Made by a program: the position numbers and the translations under genes. Below, in pieces: positions 16,274-24,286 of a DNA stretch of 64,000 nt. A model generated the notes under the pieces. The model made no database searches and was not told where the DNA came from. It saw only the letters and a list, made by a program, of their open reading frames with translations. The stretch's first letter is position 1, and the number at the start of each line of letters is the position of its first letter. Origin of the DNA: Nocardia sp. alder85J (lineage in GTDB: Bacteria > Actinomycetota > Actinomycetes > Mycobacteriales > Mycobacteriaceae); NCBI RefSeq assembly GCF_020176955.2, contig NZ_JAIUCZ020000008.1, forward strand, positions 1-64,000, given 5' to 3'.

Positions 16274-18952
16274 GTGAGCGACCACCATCACCACCATCAC
16301 TCCGGTCCGCTCGAGATCGGAACGGCGGCCAAACGGGTGGTGATCGGGCTGCTCACCGGAATCGGCGTGCTCGTGCTGATCGGCGCGGTCTGGATGTGGC
16401 CCAGTCACCAGCACGTCGCCATCCCACTGCCGATGCAGAACGGAGTCGGCGGCGCGATGCAGACCGAATCCGGCACCGTGAGGATGCAGGACATCGGACC
16501 GTGCGGCAGCCTCTCCAACGGCAAGGCCTTCGACGACACCCCGGCGGCGCCGCGGCCGAACTCCTACAACTGCCAGCGCAGCATCGTGTCCATCGACTCC
16601 GGGCCGCAGCAGGGCAAGCACACACTGCTCGAAATCGCGCCCGGACCGGGGCAACCCGACCTGCACGCCGGTGACCACATCCGGCTGGTGCGGCAGAACG
16701 ACCCCAGCGGCGTACCGACCTATTCGTTCGACGACTTCTCGCGCGGACTGCCGCTGACGCTGATCGTCGTGTGCTTCGCCCTGGTGATCGTGGTGGTCGC
16801 GCGCTGGCGCGGGCTACGCGCGGTGCTGGGCCTCGGCTTCGCGTTCGGCGTGCTGGTGCTGTTCCTGCTGCCCGCCCTGCTGGACGGGAAACCCGCCCTG
16901 CCGGTGGCACTGGTCGCCGGGGCGCTGATCCTCTACGCGGTCCTGTATCTCGCGCACGGGGTGAACCTGCGGACCAGTTCGGCGCTGCTGGGCACGCTGA
17001 GCGCGATGGTGCTGGCCGCCGTGCTGTCCTGGGTGACCCTGAAACTCACCCACGTGACCGGGCTGTCCGAAGAGCAGAACACCAACGTCGCAACCTATCT
17101 GCAGCACGTGAGCATCACCGGACTGCTGCTGGCCGGATTCATCATCGGCTCCCTGGGCGTGCTCAACGACGTCACCATCACCCAGGCGTCGGCGGCGTTC
17201 GAGCTGGCCACCCTGGACAAAGCCGCCTCCCGCCGCGAGGTGTTCGCCGCCGCCATGCGGGTGGGCCGCGACCACATCGCCAGCACCGTCTACACCCTGG
17301 TGCTGGCCTACGCCGGTGGGGCGCTGCCGCTGCTGCTGATGTTCTCGGTGGCCGGGCGCTCGATCACCGATGTGATCACCGGTGACGCGGTCGCGATCGA
17401 GATCACCCGGTCCGCGGTGGGCGGTATCTGCCTGGCGCTGTCGGTGCCGTTGACCACCGCGATCGCGGTCGTGCTGGCGCGGCCGTTCGGGGCGTCGCCG
17501 GAATCCGTTGCGGCGCCGCGCGGTACGGCCCGGCGCGGGCGGCGGTCGGTCGAGGCCGAGCCGCCGCGCACCCGCGGCCGCCGCGCCGAGGAGCCGCCCC
17601 GGCGCCGCGAGCCGCAGCCGCCCACCGGCGAGCATCCACACGACCACGACCACAACCACGAGGACGACGACCTCGACCGCTACTACGCGGATCTGCACGA
17701 GGGCCCGGGAGGGGGCCGGACCCGCCGCCCCGACGGCGAGCGCAGCGCCGACCCCGCCCGCCGCCCGGCCGGAACGCCGGGCCGGGGCATGCCGCGGTCG
17801 GCGGCGGATTCCCCCCGGTCCGGGGAGATTCCGGTCGACCCCTATCGCTCGGGCGAGTACCCGGCCGCCCGCGAGCAGCCGACGGCCCGCTCCCGCGAAC
17901 AGGCGGGCGCCGCGCGGGCTCGCGAACAAGCGGCCGCCGCCGCCCGCTCGCGCGAGCAGCCGGCCGCACCGCGGACCGGTGAGCAGTCCGCCGATCCGTA
18001 CCGCTCCGGGCAGTATCCGGCCGCCCCGCCACAGTCCGGACCGTATCCGGGCGAGTCGTCCAGATCCGCGCAGTACCAAGCCGACTCACGCCGATCCGCG
18101 CAGTACCAAGCCGACTCACGCCGATCCGCGCAGTACCAGGCAGAGTCACCACGGTCCGCGCAGCACCAAGCCGATCCGCATCGGTCCGGGCAGCACCAAG
18201 CCGATCCGCATCGGTCCGGGCAGTATCCGGTCGATCCGTACGGGTCCGGGCAGTATCCGGCGGACCCGTACCGATCCGGGCAAGCCCCGGCGGACCCGTA
18301 CCGGTCCGGGGAGTATCCGGCGAGCGCACGGCGTCCCGCCGATCCCTACCGGTCCGGTGAGCAGCCGGCCGCCACGCCGCCGCCCACCCGGCAACCCCCC
18401 GCACCGTACGGCTCCGGCGAATTCACCGCCGTGCCCCCGGCTCACGGCCAGCAGCCGCCGAGCCGGCCCACCGGCTACGAGCGGCGCGAGCCGGACGCCT
18501 TCACCGACAGCCGCCCGCACCGGTTCCCGCCGGAGGCGACGGGCGGCCCGGCGTACGGATCGGGCGGCACCCCCGCGCGACTCGGCCACCCGCAGTCGAA
18601 AGCCCAGCCGCCGCAGCACTTCCCGGCTGGGACGCCGGCGCCGGACGCGCCGCAGTCCGGCGGCTTCTCGCCGTGGGGCGACCCGTCTTATCCGCCGAAC
18701 ACCCGCGATACCACCGGCTACGACTCGGGCAGCTACGAACTCGGCGGTTACGGCCCCACCACCTACAACACGGGAGCGTTCGCGGCCACCCCGCCCCGCC
18801 GCCTCGGCGATCCGGACCCCCACTCCGGCGAGTTGTCCCGCCCCCAGGGCGAGCGGCCTGCCGCAACAGGTTACGGCGGATCACCGGCCGATTCGGAGAC
18901 CCGGCAGGGCCGCCACGGACGGCACTCGTCGACGGACGACTACAACTTCTGA
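16274..18952 (+). CDS. YibE/F-family multipass membrane protein with long repetitive C-tail
   Basis: 892 residues from GTG 16274 (GGCAGGGA upstream). The N-terminus has six consecutive histidines, then a membrane helix (RVVIGLLTGIGVLVLIG). A ~120-residue external domain with two cysteines (IGPCGS; YNCQRS) precedes seven or so helices ending near residue 410, with the YibE/F hallmark SLGVLNDVTITQASAAFEL. From ~415 to the end the protein is disordered: Arg/Glu segments, a second His/Asp cluster (HPHDHDHNHEDDD), then about 20 repeats of a Tyr-x-Ser-Gly-(Gln/Glu)-(Tyr/His) type. YibE/F proteins have no settled function. The His clusters suggest metal binding, an inference only. Confidence 0.85.
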   Translation: MSDHHHHHHSGPLEIGTAAKRVVIGLLTGIGVLVLIGAVWMWPSHQHVAIPLPMQNGVGGAMQTESGTVRMQDIGPCGSLSNGKAFDDTPAAPRPNSYNCQRSIVSIDSGPQQGKHTLLEIAPGPGQPDLHAGDHIRLVRQNDPSGVPTYSFDDFSRGLPLTLIVVCFALVIVVVARWRGLRAVLGLGFAFGVLVLFLLPALLDGKPALPVALVAGALILYAVLYLAHGVNLRTSSALLGTLSAMVLAAVLSWVTLKLTHVTGLSEEQNTNVATYLQHVSITGLLLAGFIIGSLGVLNDVTITQASAAFELATLDKAASRREVFAAAMRVGRDHIASTVYTLVLAYAGGALPLLLMFSVAGRSITDVITGDAVAIEITRSAVGGICLALSVPLTTAIAVVLARPFGASPESVAAPRGTARRGRRSVEAEPPRTRGRRAEEPPRRREPQPPTGEHPHDHDHNHEDDDLDRYYADLHEGPGGGRTRRPDGERSADPARRPAGTPGRGMPRSAADSPRSGEIPVDPYRSGEYPAAREQPTARSREQAGAARAREQAAAAARSREQPAAPRTGEQSADPYRSGQYPAAPPQSGPYPGESSRSAQYQADSRRSAQYQADSRRSAQYQAESPRSAQHQADPHRSGQHQADPHRSGQYPVDPYGSGQYPADPYRSGQAPADPYRSGEYPASARRPADPYRSGEQPAATPPPTRQPPAPYGSGEFTAVPPAHGQQPPSRPTGYERREPDAFTDSRPHRFPPEATGGPAYGSGGTPARLGHPQSKAQPPQHFPAGTPAPDAPQSGGFSPWGDPSYPPNTRDTTGYDSGSYELGGYGPTTYNTGAFAATPPRRLGDPDPHSGELSRPQGERPAATGYGGSPADSETRQGRHGRHSSTDDYNF
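18060..18345. repeat. Coding direct repeats in the YibE/F tail
   Basis: Units such as TCCGCGCAGTACCAAGCCGA and TCCGGGCAGTATCCGG recur about every 30 bases; the first few copies (18060-18150) are nearly identical in DNA. The pattern indicates recent slippage or unequal exchange within the frame. Confidence 0.8.
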
Positions 18953-19190
18953 CCGGATCGGCCGGAACCCTCCGGCGCCCGGCCTTTCCGCCACCGATAC
19001 CGCTGTCCGCCACTCGATTCGGCGCGGGTACAACGCGGATCGCGGTCGGCGACCGGTGGCATCACGGGGAGATCGGTGCTGCCGCGGCGGCTCACCGACG
19101 GCGGAGGCGACTCCGGCCATCCTCGGAGGCGGGTGGTGCCGACTGCGCAGCCGACCACCGGCAGCAGCCGATTCGGACCGCCGGCCGGAA

Positions 19191-20558
19191 TCAGCGCTGC
19201 TGGCGCTGTTGCTGGCCGGGCATCGGAATCTGCGGCAGCACGCCCGGCGGGATGGTCGGCACCACGATCGGAGGCAGGCCGGGCACCACCACGATGGTGT
19301 TCGGGCCCGGTGTGGTCGACGTGGCCTCGACGGTGGTCGGTGAATACTGTTGCGGCGGCGCCGAGATCGGGACGTTGGTCGGATCGTCGGTGGATCGGGC
19401 TGCCGTGGGGTCGACCGGCGGGCGCACGGCAGTGGTGACGGCCGAACTCGGCTGTGCGCTGCTCTTCTGCGAATCACCTCGCAGCACTTGCGGACCCCAG
19501 CCCAATGCGGAACCGAGGGCGGCGATCACCACCAGGGCGCCCACCGCGACACCGGCCACGCTCAGTTCCCGGCGCCGGCTCGGCCCCGGTTCCTTCAGCG
19601 GGGCAGCGGGTTCCGCGATCGTGGCCACCGCTTTCGTCTTCGCGACGGGACGTTCGACCGCTCCGGTCACCCTCGGCACCGGGCGGGTCGGGGCGGCGAG
19701 GACGGAGGGCCGGGCCAGCAGCGACGCACCCCGGGCCACCACGGTCTCCGGCTGGGCCGGCACCACCACCGGCATACCGGTCCAGCGGCCCACGGTCCGG
19801 GACACCAGCGGGATGTGCGCGCCGCCGCCGATGGCGACCACCGCCTGCACCGCCTGTTCCGAGCGGGTGATCACCTCGCGGGTCAGCCGGGCCGAGGATT
19901 CCACCGCCAGCTGGATCAGCGCCTCGAAATTCTCCTGCGAGATCAGCACCAGGCCGTACTCGGACGGCATCGCCACCGCGGTGTTCCCGCTCAGCTGCTC
20001 CTTGGCCCGCCGGCACAGCGTGTCCAGTGCGGTCAGGCCCGCGGGATCGGCCGGATGGGCGATGCGGCCGGAGGCGATCTGCTGCTCCCGGATCAGCGCG
20101 TCCAGGTAGTCGCCGCCGATATCGCTGGTGCGCTCGCTGTAGTGCAGCTGGCGGGTGACCAGATCGACGACGCTGACCGACAACCCGGAGCTACCCAGAT
20201 CGTAGAGGGCGATGGTGCGGTAGCCCTGCAATTCGCCCGCGGCGAGCAGGAACTCCACGGCCGCCATGACTTCCGGCACCAGCTCGTAGTTGACCAGTTG
20301 CCGCCGGGCGAAGGCGGCCCGCAACGTGCGAGCATGCTGGTCGTCACGGTAGCCCACGGCCGTGGCATCGAGATCCACTGTCGAGAGGTGGATTCCGCTG
20401 ATGAGGTCGGCCGCGATCTCCTCGCCGCGCTGCCCTTCGACCGGCTGGGTCTGGAGGTCGAAGCGATCAGCGGTGAAGAATTCGGCGGTGTTCCCGGCGT
20501 GCGGCCGCGCCACACGAACGGCGCCGGCCCCCACCGAGACTCCCAGTACCGAACTCAT
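19191..20558 (-). CDS. Hsp70-family (DnaK-like) protein, membrane-anchored
   Basis: 455 residues from ATG 20558; a GTG 21 bp upstream is less likely because its GGAG is too close. The N-terminal ~270 residues are an actin/Hsp70 ATPase fold: VLGVSVGAGAVRVARP (phosphate 1), IALYDLGSSGLSVSVVD (phosphate 2), and AVVAIGGGAHIPLVSR (adenosine motif). The usual Hsp70 peptide-binding domain is absent. Instead a linker leads to one membrane helix (VAGVAVGALVVIAALGSALGW) and a Thr/Pro-rich external tail ending in Gln/Arg. It therefore probably senses or scaffolds across the membrane rather than folding clients. Intact phosphate loops make ATP binding plausible. Confidence 0.75.
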   Translation of the reverse strand: MSSVLGVSVGAGAVRVARPHAGNTAEFFTADRFDLQTQPVEGQRGEEIAADLISGIHLSTVDLDATAVGYRDDQHARTLRAAFARRQLVNYELVPEVMAAVEFLLAAGELQGYRTIALYDLGSSGLSVSVVDLVTRQLHYSERTSDIGGDYLDALIREQQIASGRIAHPADPAGLTALDTLCRRAKEQLSGNTAVAMPSEYGLVLISQENFEALIQLAVESSARLTREVITRSEQAVQAVVAIGGGAHIPLVSRTVGRWTGMPVVVPAQPETVVARGASLLARPSVLAAPTRPVPRVTGAVERPVAKTKAVATIAEPAAPLKEPGPSRRRELSVAGVAVGALVVIAALGSALGWGPQVLRGDSQKSSAQPSSAVTTAVRPPVDPTAARSTDDPTNVPISAPPQQYSPTTVEATSTTPGPNTIVVVPGLPPIVVPTIPPGVLPQIPMPGQQQRQQR

Positions 20559-20671
20559 GTGCCGCCCATCTCGTTTCACGCTCCACGACGTGTGCGCGGC
20601 CGCGACCCCCTGCAGATGGCCAACGTCGCATCACACTGCGGTGTGCGTCACTGTACCCTGCCGGTCCGACA

Positions 20672-21997
20672 CTACGGAGTGCCGAGTCCCGCATACGCCC
20701 ACCCGGCCGCACGCCAGCGGGCGCGATCGAGACAGTTGCGGCCGTCGATCACCGTGCGCCGCCGCACCACCGGATTCAGCTGCTCGGGCAACAATGCGGT
20801 GAATTCGTTCCATTCGGTGAGAACCAGCACCACGTCGGCCCGATCGCAGGCGTCCACCACCGAGGTGGCGTAATTGAGCGTCGGGAAAATCTGCCGCGAA
20901 TTCTCCAGGGCCTTCGGGTCGTACACGGTGACCACGGCGCCGTGCAGCTGGATCATGCCCGCCACGTTCAGCGCCGGGGAATCACGCACATCGTCGGATT
21001 CCGGCTTGAACGCCGCGCCGAGCACGGCCACGTTCGCGCCGAGCAGCGTTCCGCCGCAAGCCTTCGCGGCCATGTCGACCACCTTGGTCCGGCGGCGCAT
21101 GTTGATGTTGTCCACCTCGCGCAGGAAGGCCAGCGCGTGGTCGGCGCCGAGCTCGCCCGCGCGGGCCATGAAGGCGCGAATGTCCTTCGGGAGACATCCG
21201 CCGCCGAAACCCAGTCCGGCATTGAGGAATCGGCGGCCGATGCGGGCGTCGTGACCCAGCGCGTCGGCCAGCACCGTCACATCCGCGCCGGTCGCCTCGC
21301 ACACCTCCGACACCGCGTTGATGAACGAGATCTTGGTCGCCAGAAAGGCATTCGCGGAGACCTTCACCAATTCCGCGGTGGCCAGGTCGGTGCCGAGGAA
21401 CGGCACCTCGGCCGCCAGCAGCTCCGCGTAGATCTCGCGCACCAGCTCCTCGACCCGGGCGGACCCGGCCCCCCGGTCGCGATCGGTGCCCAGCACCAGC
21501 CGATCCGGGCGCAGGGTGTCCTGCACCGCGAAGCCCTCGCGCAGGAATTCCGGATTCCAGGCCACCTCGACGTCGACCGTCGCGGCGGCGCGGGCCCGGG
21601 CGCCGAGTTCGGCGGCGGTACCGACCGGCACCGTGGACTTGCCGATGATCACCGCGGGCCGCTCCAGCAGCGGTGCCAGCGTATCCACCACGGAGTGCAC
21701 GTATTTCAGGTCGGCGGCGTACTCACCCTTCTTCTGCGGCGTCCCGACCCCGAGGAAGTGCACGTCCGCATGCGCGGCCGCCTCCGGATACGAGGTGGTG
21801 AACCGCAGCCGGCCCGCGTCCAGATTGCGCCGCAGCACCACTTCCAGACCGGGTTCGTAGAACGGCACGACCCCGTCGGCGAGCTTGGCCACCTTCCCCG
21901 GATCGACGTCGACGCCGATCACCTCGTGCCCCAGCTCAGCCATGCAGGCCGCATGGGTGGCTCCCAGATAACCGGTCCCGAACACCGTGAGACGCAT
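20672..21997 (-). CDS. ugd: UDP-glucose 6-dehydrogenase
   Basis: 441 residues, full family length. It oxidises UDP-glucose to UDP-glucuronate with two NAD+, feeding cell-wall and capsule sugars. Rossmann motif at the start (LTVFGTGYLGATHAACMAEL), VGTPQKKGEYAADL for the NAD/UDP region, IIGKSTVPVGTA, the central helix region (LVKVSANAFLATKISFINAV), the catalytic cysteine in GFGGGCLPKDI, and the C-terminal UDP-binding domain (LGAAFKPESDDVRDSPAL). It stands alone on the minus strand, upstream of the Hsp70-like gene with a ~110-bp gap. Corresponds to mycobacterial UdgA. Confidence 0.95.
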   Translation of the reverse strand: MRLTVFGTGYLGATHAACMAELGHEVIGVDVDPGKVAKLADGVVPFYEPGLEVVLRRNLDAGRLRFTTSYPEAAAHADVHFLGVGTPQKKGEYAADLKYVHSVVDTLAPLLERPAVIIGKSTVPVGTAAELGARARAAATVDVEVAWNPEFLREGFAVQDTLRPDRLVLGTDRDRGAGSARVEELVREIYAELLAAEVPFLGTDLATAELVKVSANAFLATKISFINAVSEVCEATGADVTVLADALGHDARIGRRFLNAGLGFGGGCLPKDIRAFMARAGELGADHALAFLREVDNINMRRRTKVVDMAAKACGGTLLGANVAVLGAAFKPESDDVRDSPALNVAGMIQLHGAVVTVYDPKALENSRQIFPTLNYATSVVDACDRADVVLVLTEWNEFTALLPEQLNPVVRRRTVIDGRNCLDRARWRAAGWAYAGLGTP

Positions 21998-22495
21998 ATT
22001 CGAGTGATATCCAGCCGCGATGGCCGCACTGCGTCATCGAGGCGAGAGACCGGGCAACAGCAGGTGTACAGGTGGGGATCGCCGTCGAACCGCCTGGTAG
22101 AAGCGATTCCGGGCCACTCGGCGCGCTGTGCGACGGCCCGCCACGGGGTGGTCCGGCGCGGCCGCCGCCAGGTTGATCCGGCGGCCCACCCGGGGTCGTC
22201 GCGTGGCCCGGTCGCGGGCCGATCCGTCGGCTCGCCGCGGGCTGTCGAATGACCCACCGCGGGGCAACCGCGCGGGTCCGCCGCCGGCGCGGTATCAGGT
22301 TCGGCGCGCAGGCGTTCCGAGATGTCCGGGCGCAACGCCTTCTCGCCGACCTCGGTAGTGGGCATCGCGGCACCCCATACCACCCCCGGACCGCATCCGG
22401 GAACTGACCGCCTGCGATATCTCCGGCGGCCCCACCCGCCCGGACCTGCACATAGTACGCTCGGCGAACCTGTGACCCACCCCGGTGACGGCCGC
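21998..22495. other. Intergenic region between dcd and ugd, no gene supported
   Basis: Only GC-shadow open frames are present on both strands. No hairpin or repeat stands out. The ugd promoter is expected near 22000-22060. Confidence 0.4.
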
Positions 22496-23071
22496 CTAAA
22501 TCTTGGCGATCGGGAAATTCAGATACGCCCGCGACGGCGTCGGCCCCCGCTGCCCCTGATACTTCGACCCCGCCGCCGCACTCCCGTAAGGATTCTCGGC
22601 CGGACTGGTCAGCCGGAACAGGCACAACTGCCCGATCTTCATCCCCGGCCACAAGGTGATCGGCAGATTGGCCACATTCGACAACTCCAAAGTGATGTGC
22701 CCACTGAACCCCGGATCGATGAATCCGGCCGTCGAATGCGTGAGCAACCCGAGCCGCCCCAGGCTCGACTTCCCCTCCAGCCGCCCGGCCAGATCATCCG
22801 GCAACGTGCACACCTCCAGCGTCGACCCGAGCACGAACTCACCCGGATGCAACACGAACGGCTCCCCCGCCACCGGCTCCACCAGCGTGGTCAGCTCATC
22901 CTGCCGCTGCGCCGGATCGATATGCGTATACCGGGTGTTGTTGAACACCCGGAACAACCCGTCCAGCCGCACATCGATACTGGACGGCTGAACCAGCAAC
23001 GCATCGAACGGCTCCACCCCGAGCCGTCCGCTGGCCAGCTCGGCACGAATGTCACGATCCGAAAGCAGCAC
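22496..23071 (-). CDS. dcd: dCTP deaminase (probably bifunctional dCTP deaminase/dUTPase)
   Basis: 191 residues from GTG 23071 (VLLSDRDIRAEL), the usual family start; upstream codons in frame lack support. It contains VQPSSIDVRLDG, the active-site loop EGKSSLGRLGLLTHSTAG, FIDPGFSGHITLELSN and the C-terminal KYQGQRGPTPSR nucleotide lid. The enzyme converts dCTP to dUMP and limits dUTP incorporation. Actinobacterial members are known to be bifunctional; this is assumed, not shown. A TACGCT -10 sits 7 bases before the GTG, suggesting leaderless transcription. tRNA-Gly lies upstream on the other strand, as in mycobacteria. Confidence 0.95.
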   Translation of the reverse strand: MLLSDRDIRAELASGRLGVEPFDALLVQPSSIDVRLDGLFRVFNNTRYTHIDPAQRQDELTTLVEPVAGEPFVLHPGEFVLGSTLEVCTLPDDLAGRLEGKSSLGRLGLLTHSTAGFIDPGFSGHITLELSNVANLPITLWPGMKIGQLCLFRLTSPAENPYGSAAAGSKYQGQRGPTPSRAYLNFPIAKI

Positions 23072-23078
23072 GCGCAAG

Positions 23079-23084
23079 AGCGTA
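23079..23084 (-). promoter_or_regulatory. -10 element of a probable leaderless dcd promoter
   Basis: TACGCT on the minus strand, 7 bases from the GTG start at 23071; no ribosome-binding site is visible. Confidence 0.45.
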
Positions 23085-23199
23085 GTGCCCACCCGTTCCC
23101 CCGCCGCCACACCCCCGCCCCGCACCAGCGAACTTGCTACCGCCCGCCCCCGGTCTGGTAGAGTCGCCGACGCGTCTCGTACCGATCCGGTACCCAGCC

Positions 23200-23270
23200 G
23201 CCGGTGTAGTTTAGTGGTAGAACATCAGCTTCCCAAGCTGAGAGTGCGGGTTCGATTCCCGTCACCGGCT
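23200..23270 (+). tRNA. tRNA-Gly (anticodon CCC)
   Basis: Acceptor arms GCCGGTG (23200-23206) and CACCGGC (23263-23269) pair fully, with discriminator T. D-loop AGTTTAGTGGTAGA, anticodon stem TCAGC/GCTGA around loop TTCCCAA (anticodon CCC, reads GGG), and T-arm GCGGG-TTCGATT-CCCGT. CCA is not encoded. It marks the boundary where core synteny ends and mobile-element remnants begin; I found no second copy of its 3' end in the window. Confidence 0.93.
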
Positions 23271-23491
23271 CTTTCAAAACATGCGCTGAGCTGCCAAGAT
23301 GGTCAGCAGTCCGGCGGCTGGCCTCCTCACTGTAGCCAACGGTGCGACATCTGCGCCGATCACGGGCGGATAGCCAAGACCGCAGCAGGACAGGACAATT
23401 CGCCCCTCACAAGCTGCGCCCGAACAAACCTGCACCCGGATAGCGGCGGCGTTCGGGAATGGTTCGATGAGGTCAGGACCTGCACGTCTGC

Positions 23492-23935
23492 CTATGGACC
23501 GGGTCCGATGGGCGAGGCTGTGACTCGCATTCGGATTCGTCGATGGCGATCAGCTCGATGTAGTCGGGCGGGGAGTACAGCGGGTGTCCACAGGCTGGTC
23601 GGTGCAGATGTTGACCGGCTGCGCAGGCGTTCGAGGTCCTCGCGCAGTTCGCGTGGGGCGGCTGCGACGGTGGGCCTGTAGAAGACGGTGCGCGTACGCG
23701 CCGGCGTGGCGTAGACGTCCTTGTCGGATTCCTCGCGGGGACCCCATGTGGCGAGCAGGGGTTCGGCCTTGTCCCGGCGGGCGTAGCGGGATGCGGAGAG
23801 GGTTTTGCCGATTCCTGCTGCGCCGCAGCAGATTCCGATGGTCCGGTCGCGCTTGACGGTGTCTGCGAACTCGACGAAGCGGCGATGTTTCCTGGTGGCG
23901 ATGAACGGCCGGTTCCGCAGCTGGGGCATGTTCAC
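23492..23935 (-). pseudogene. TniB/IstB-like AAA ATPase transposition protein, truncated and frameshifted
   Basis: GTG 23935 overlaps the preceding stop (GTGA). The N-terminus (MPQLRNRPFIATRKHRRFVE) and Walker A (GICCGAAGIGKTLSASRYA) are typical of ATPase subunits that work with TniA-type DDE transposases. After ~105 residues the frame becomes Arg-rich. The sequence YSPPDYIELIAIDESE, resembling a Walker B strand, is instead encoded in another frame of the same strand around 23535-23580. The sensor and C-terminal regions are missing, so the product is almost certainly inactive. Confidence 0.65.
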
Positions 23936-24120
23936 TCCTCGAGGTGGGCGCGAAGCTGTGGTGGCGACTTCGCCGGTCTCGGCGCCGCGGGCGCGCGCGA
24001 GGGCGCGGGCAGGTAGCCGGTGACCACGGTGAGGCGTTCGTCGACCTGCGCGCGTACGCGCCGGCGGTAGGCGCGGCGGGCGGCCTCAATGTCTTTGAGC
24101 CCGATGGTGTCTCCGACGTG
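23932..24120 (-). pseudogene. C-terminal remnant of a TniA-like transposase
   Basis: The frame ending at 23932 reads IGLKDIEAARRAYRRRVRAQ, then DERLTVVTGYLPAP, Pro/Ala-rich, LRAHLEE and stop. This basic helical tail and its 4-base overlap with the TniB-like start are typical of tniA-tniB operons. The catalytic DDE domain is absent; upstream sequence belongs to a resolvase remnant. Assignment rests on tail character and context. Confidence 0.4.
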
Positions 24121-24286
24121 ATCGGGGCTGACCAACGAATTCGGCGGCGATCTGCTCCACGGTGTAGCGGCGCTTGCCGCGGTCGTCGGTTTCGTCGTAC
24201 CTCTGCCGGGCCAGGGCCACCTGGCGGGGCCCGAGTTTCGGTTTCTGCCCGCCGGTGCGCCCACGCACCCGGGCCGCGGTTAGTCC

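Noticed and set aside
15942..16277. Possible 111-residue leader protein before the YibE/F gene
   Set aside because: Proline/arginine-rich translation of C-rich repeats, no ribosome site, overlaps the next start in another frame.
18060..18345. Short regular repeats as a CRISPR array
   Set aside because: They lie inside a long open frame, encode a protein repeat, and have no unique spacers or cas genes.
21919..22383. Minus-strand frame overlapping the ugd start
   Set aside because: Overlaps a certain gene and has shadow composition without a ribosome site.
23200..23270. tRNA-Gly as the attachment site of the accessory region
   Set aside because: No second copy of the tRNA 3' end and no tyrosine integrase gene found in the window.
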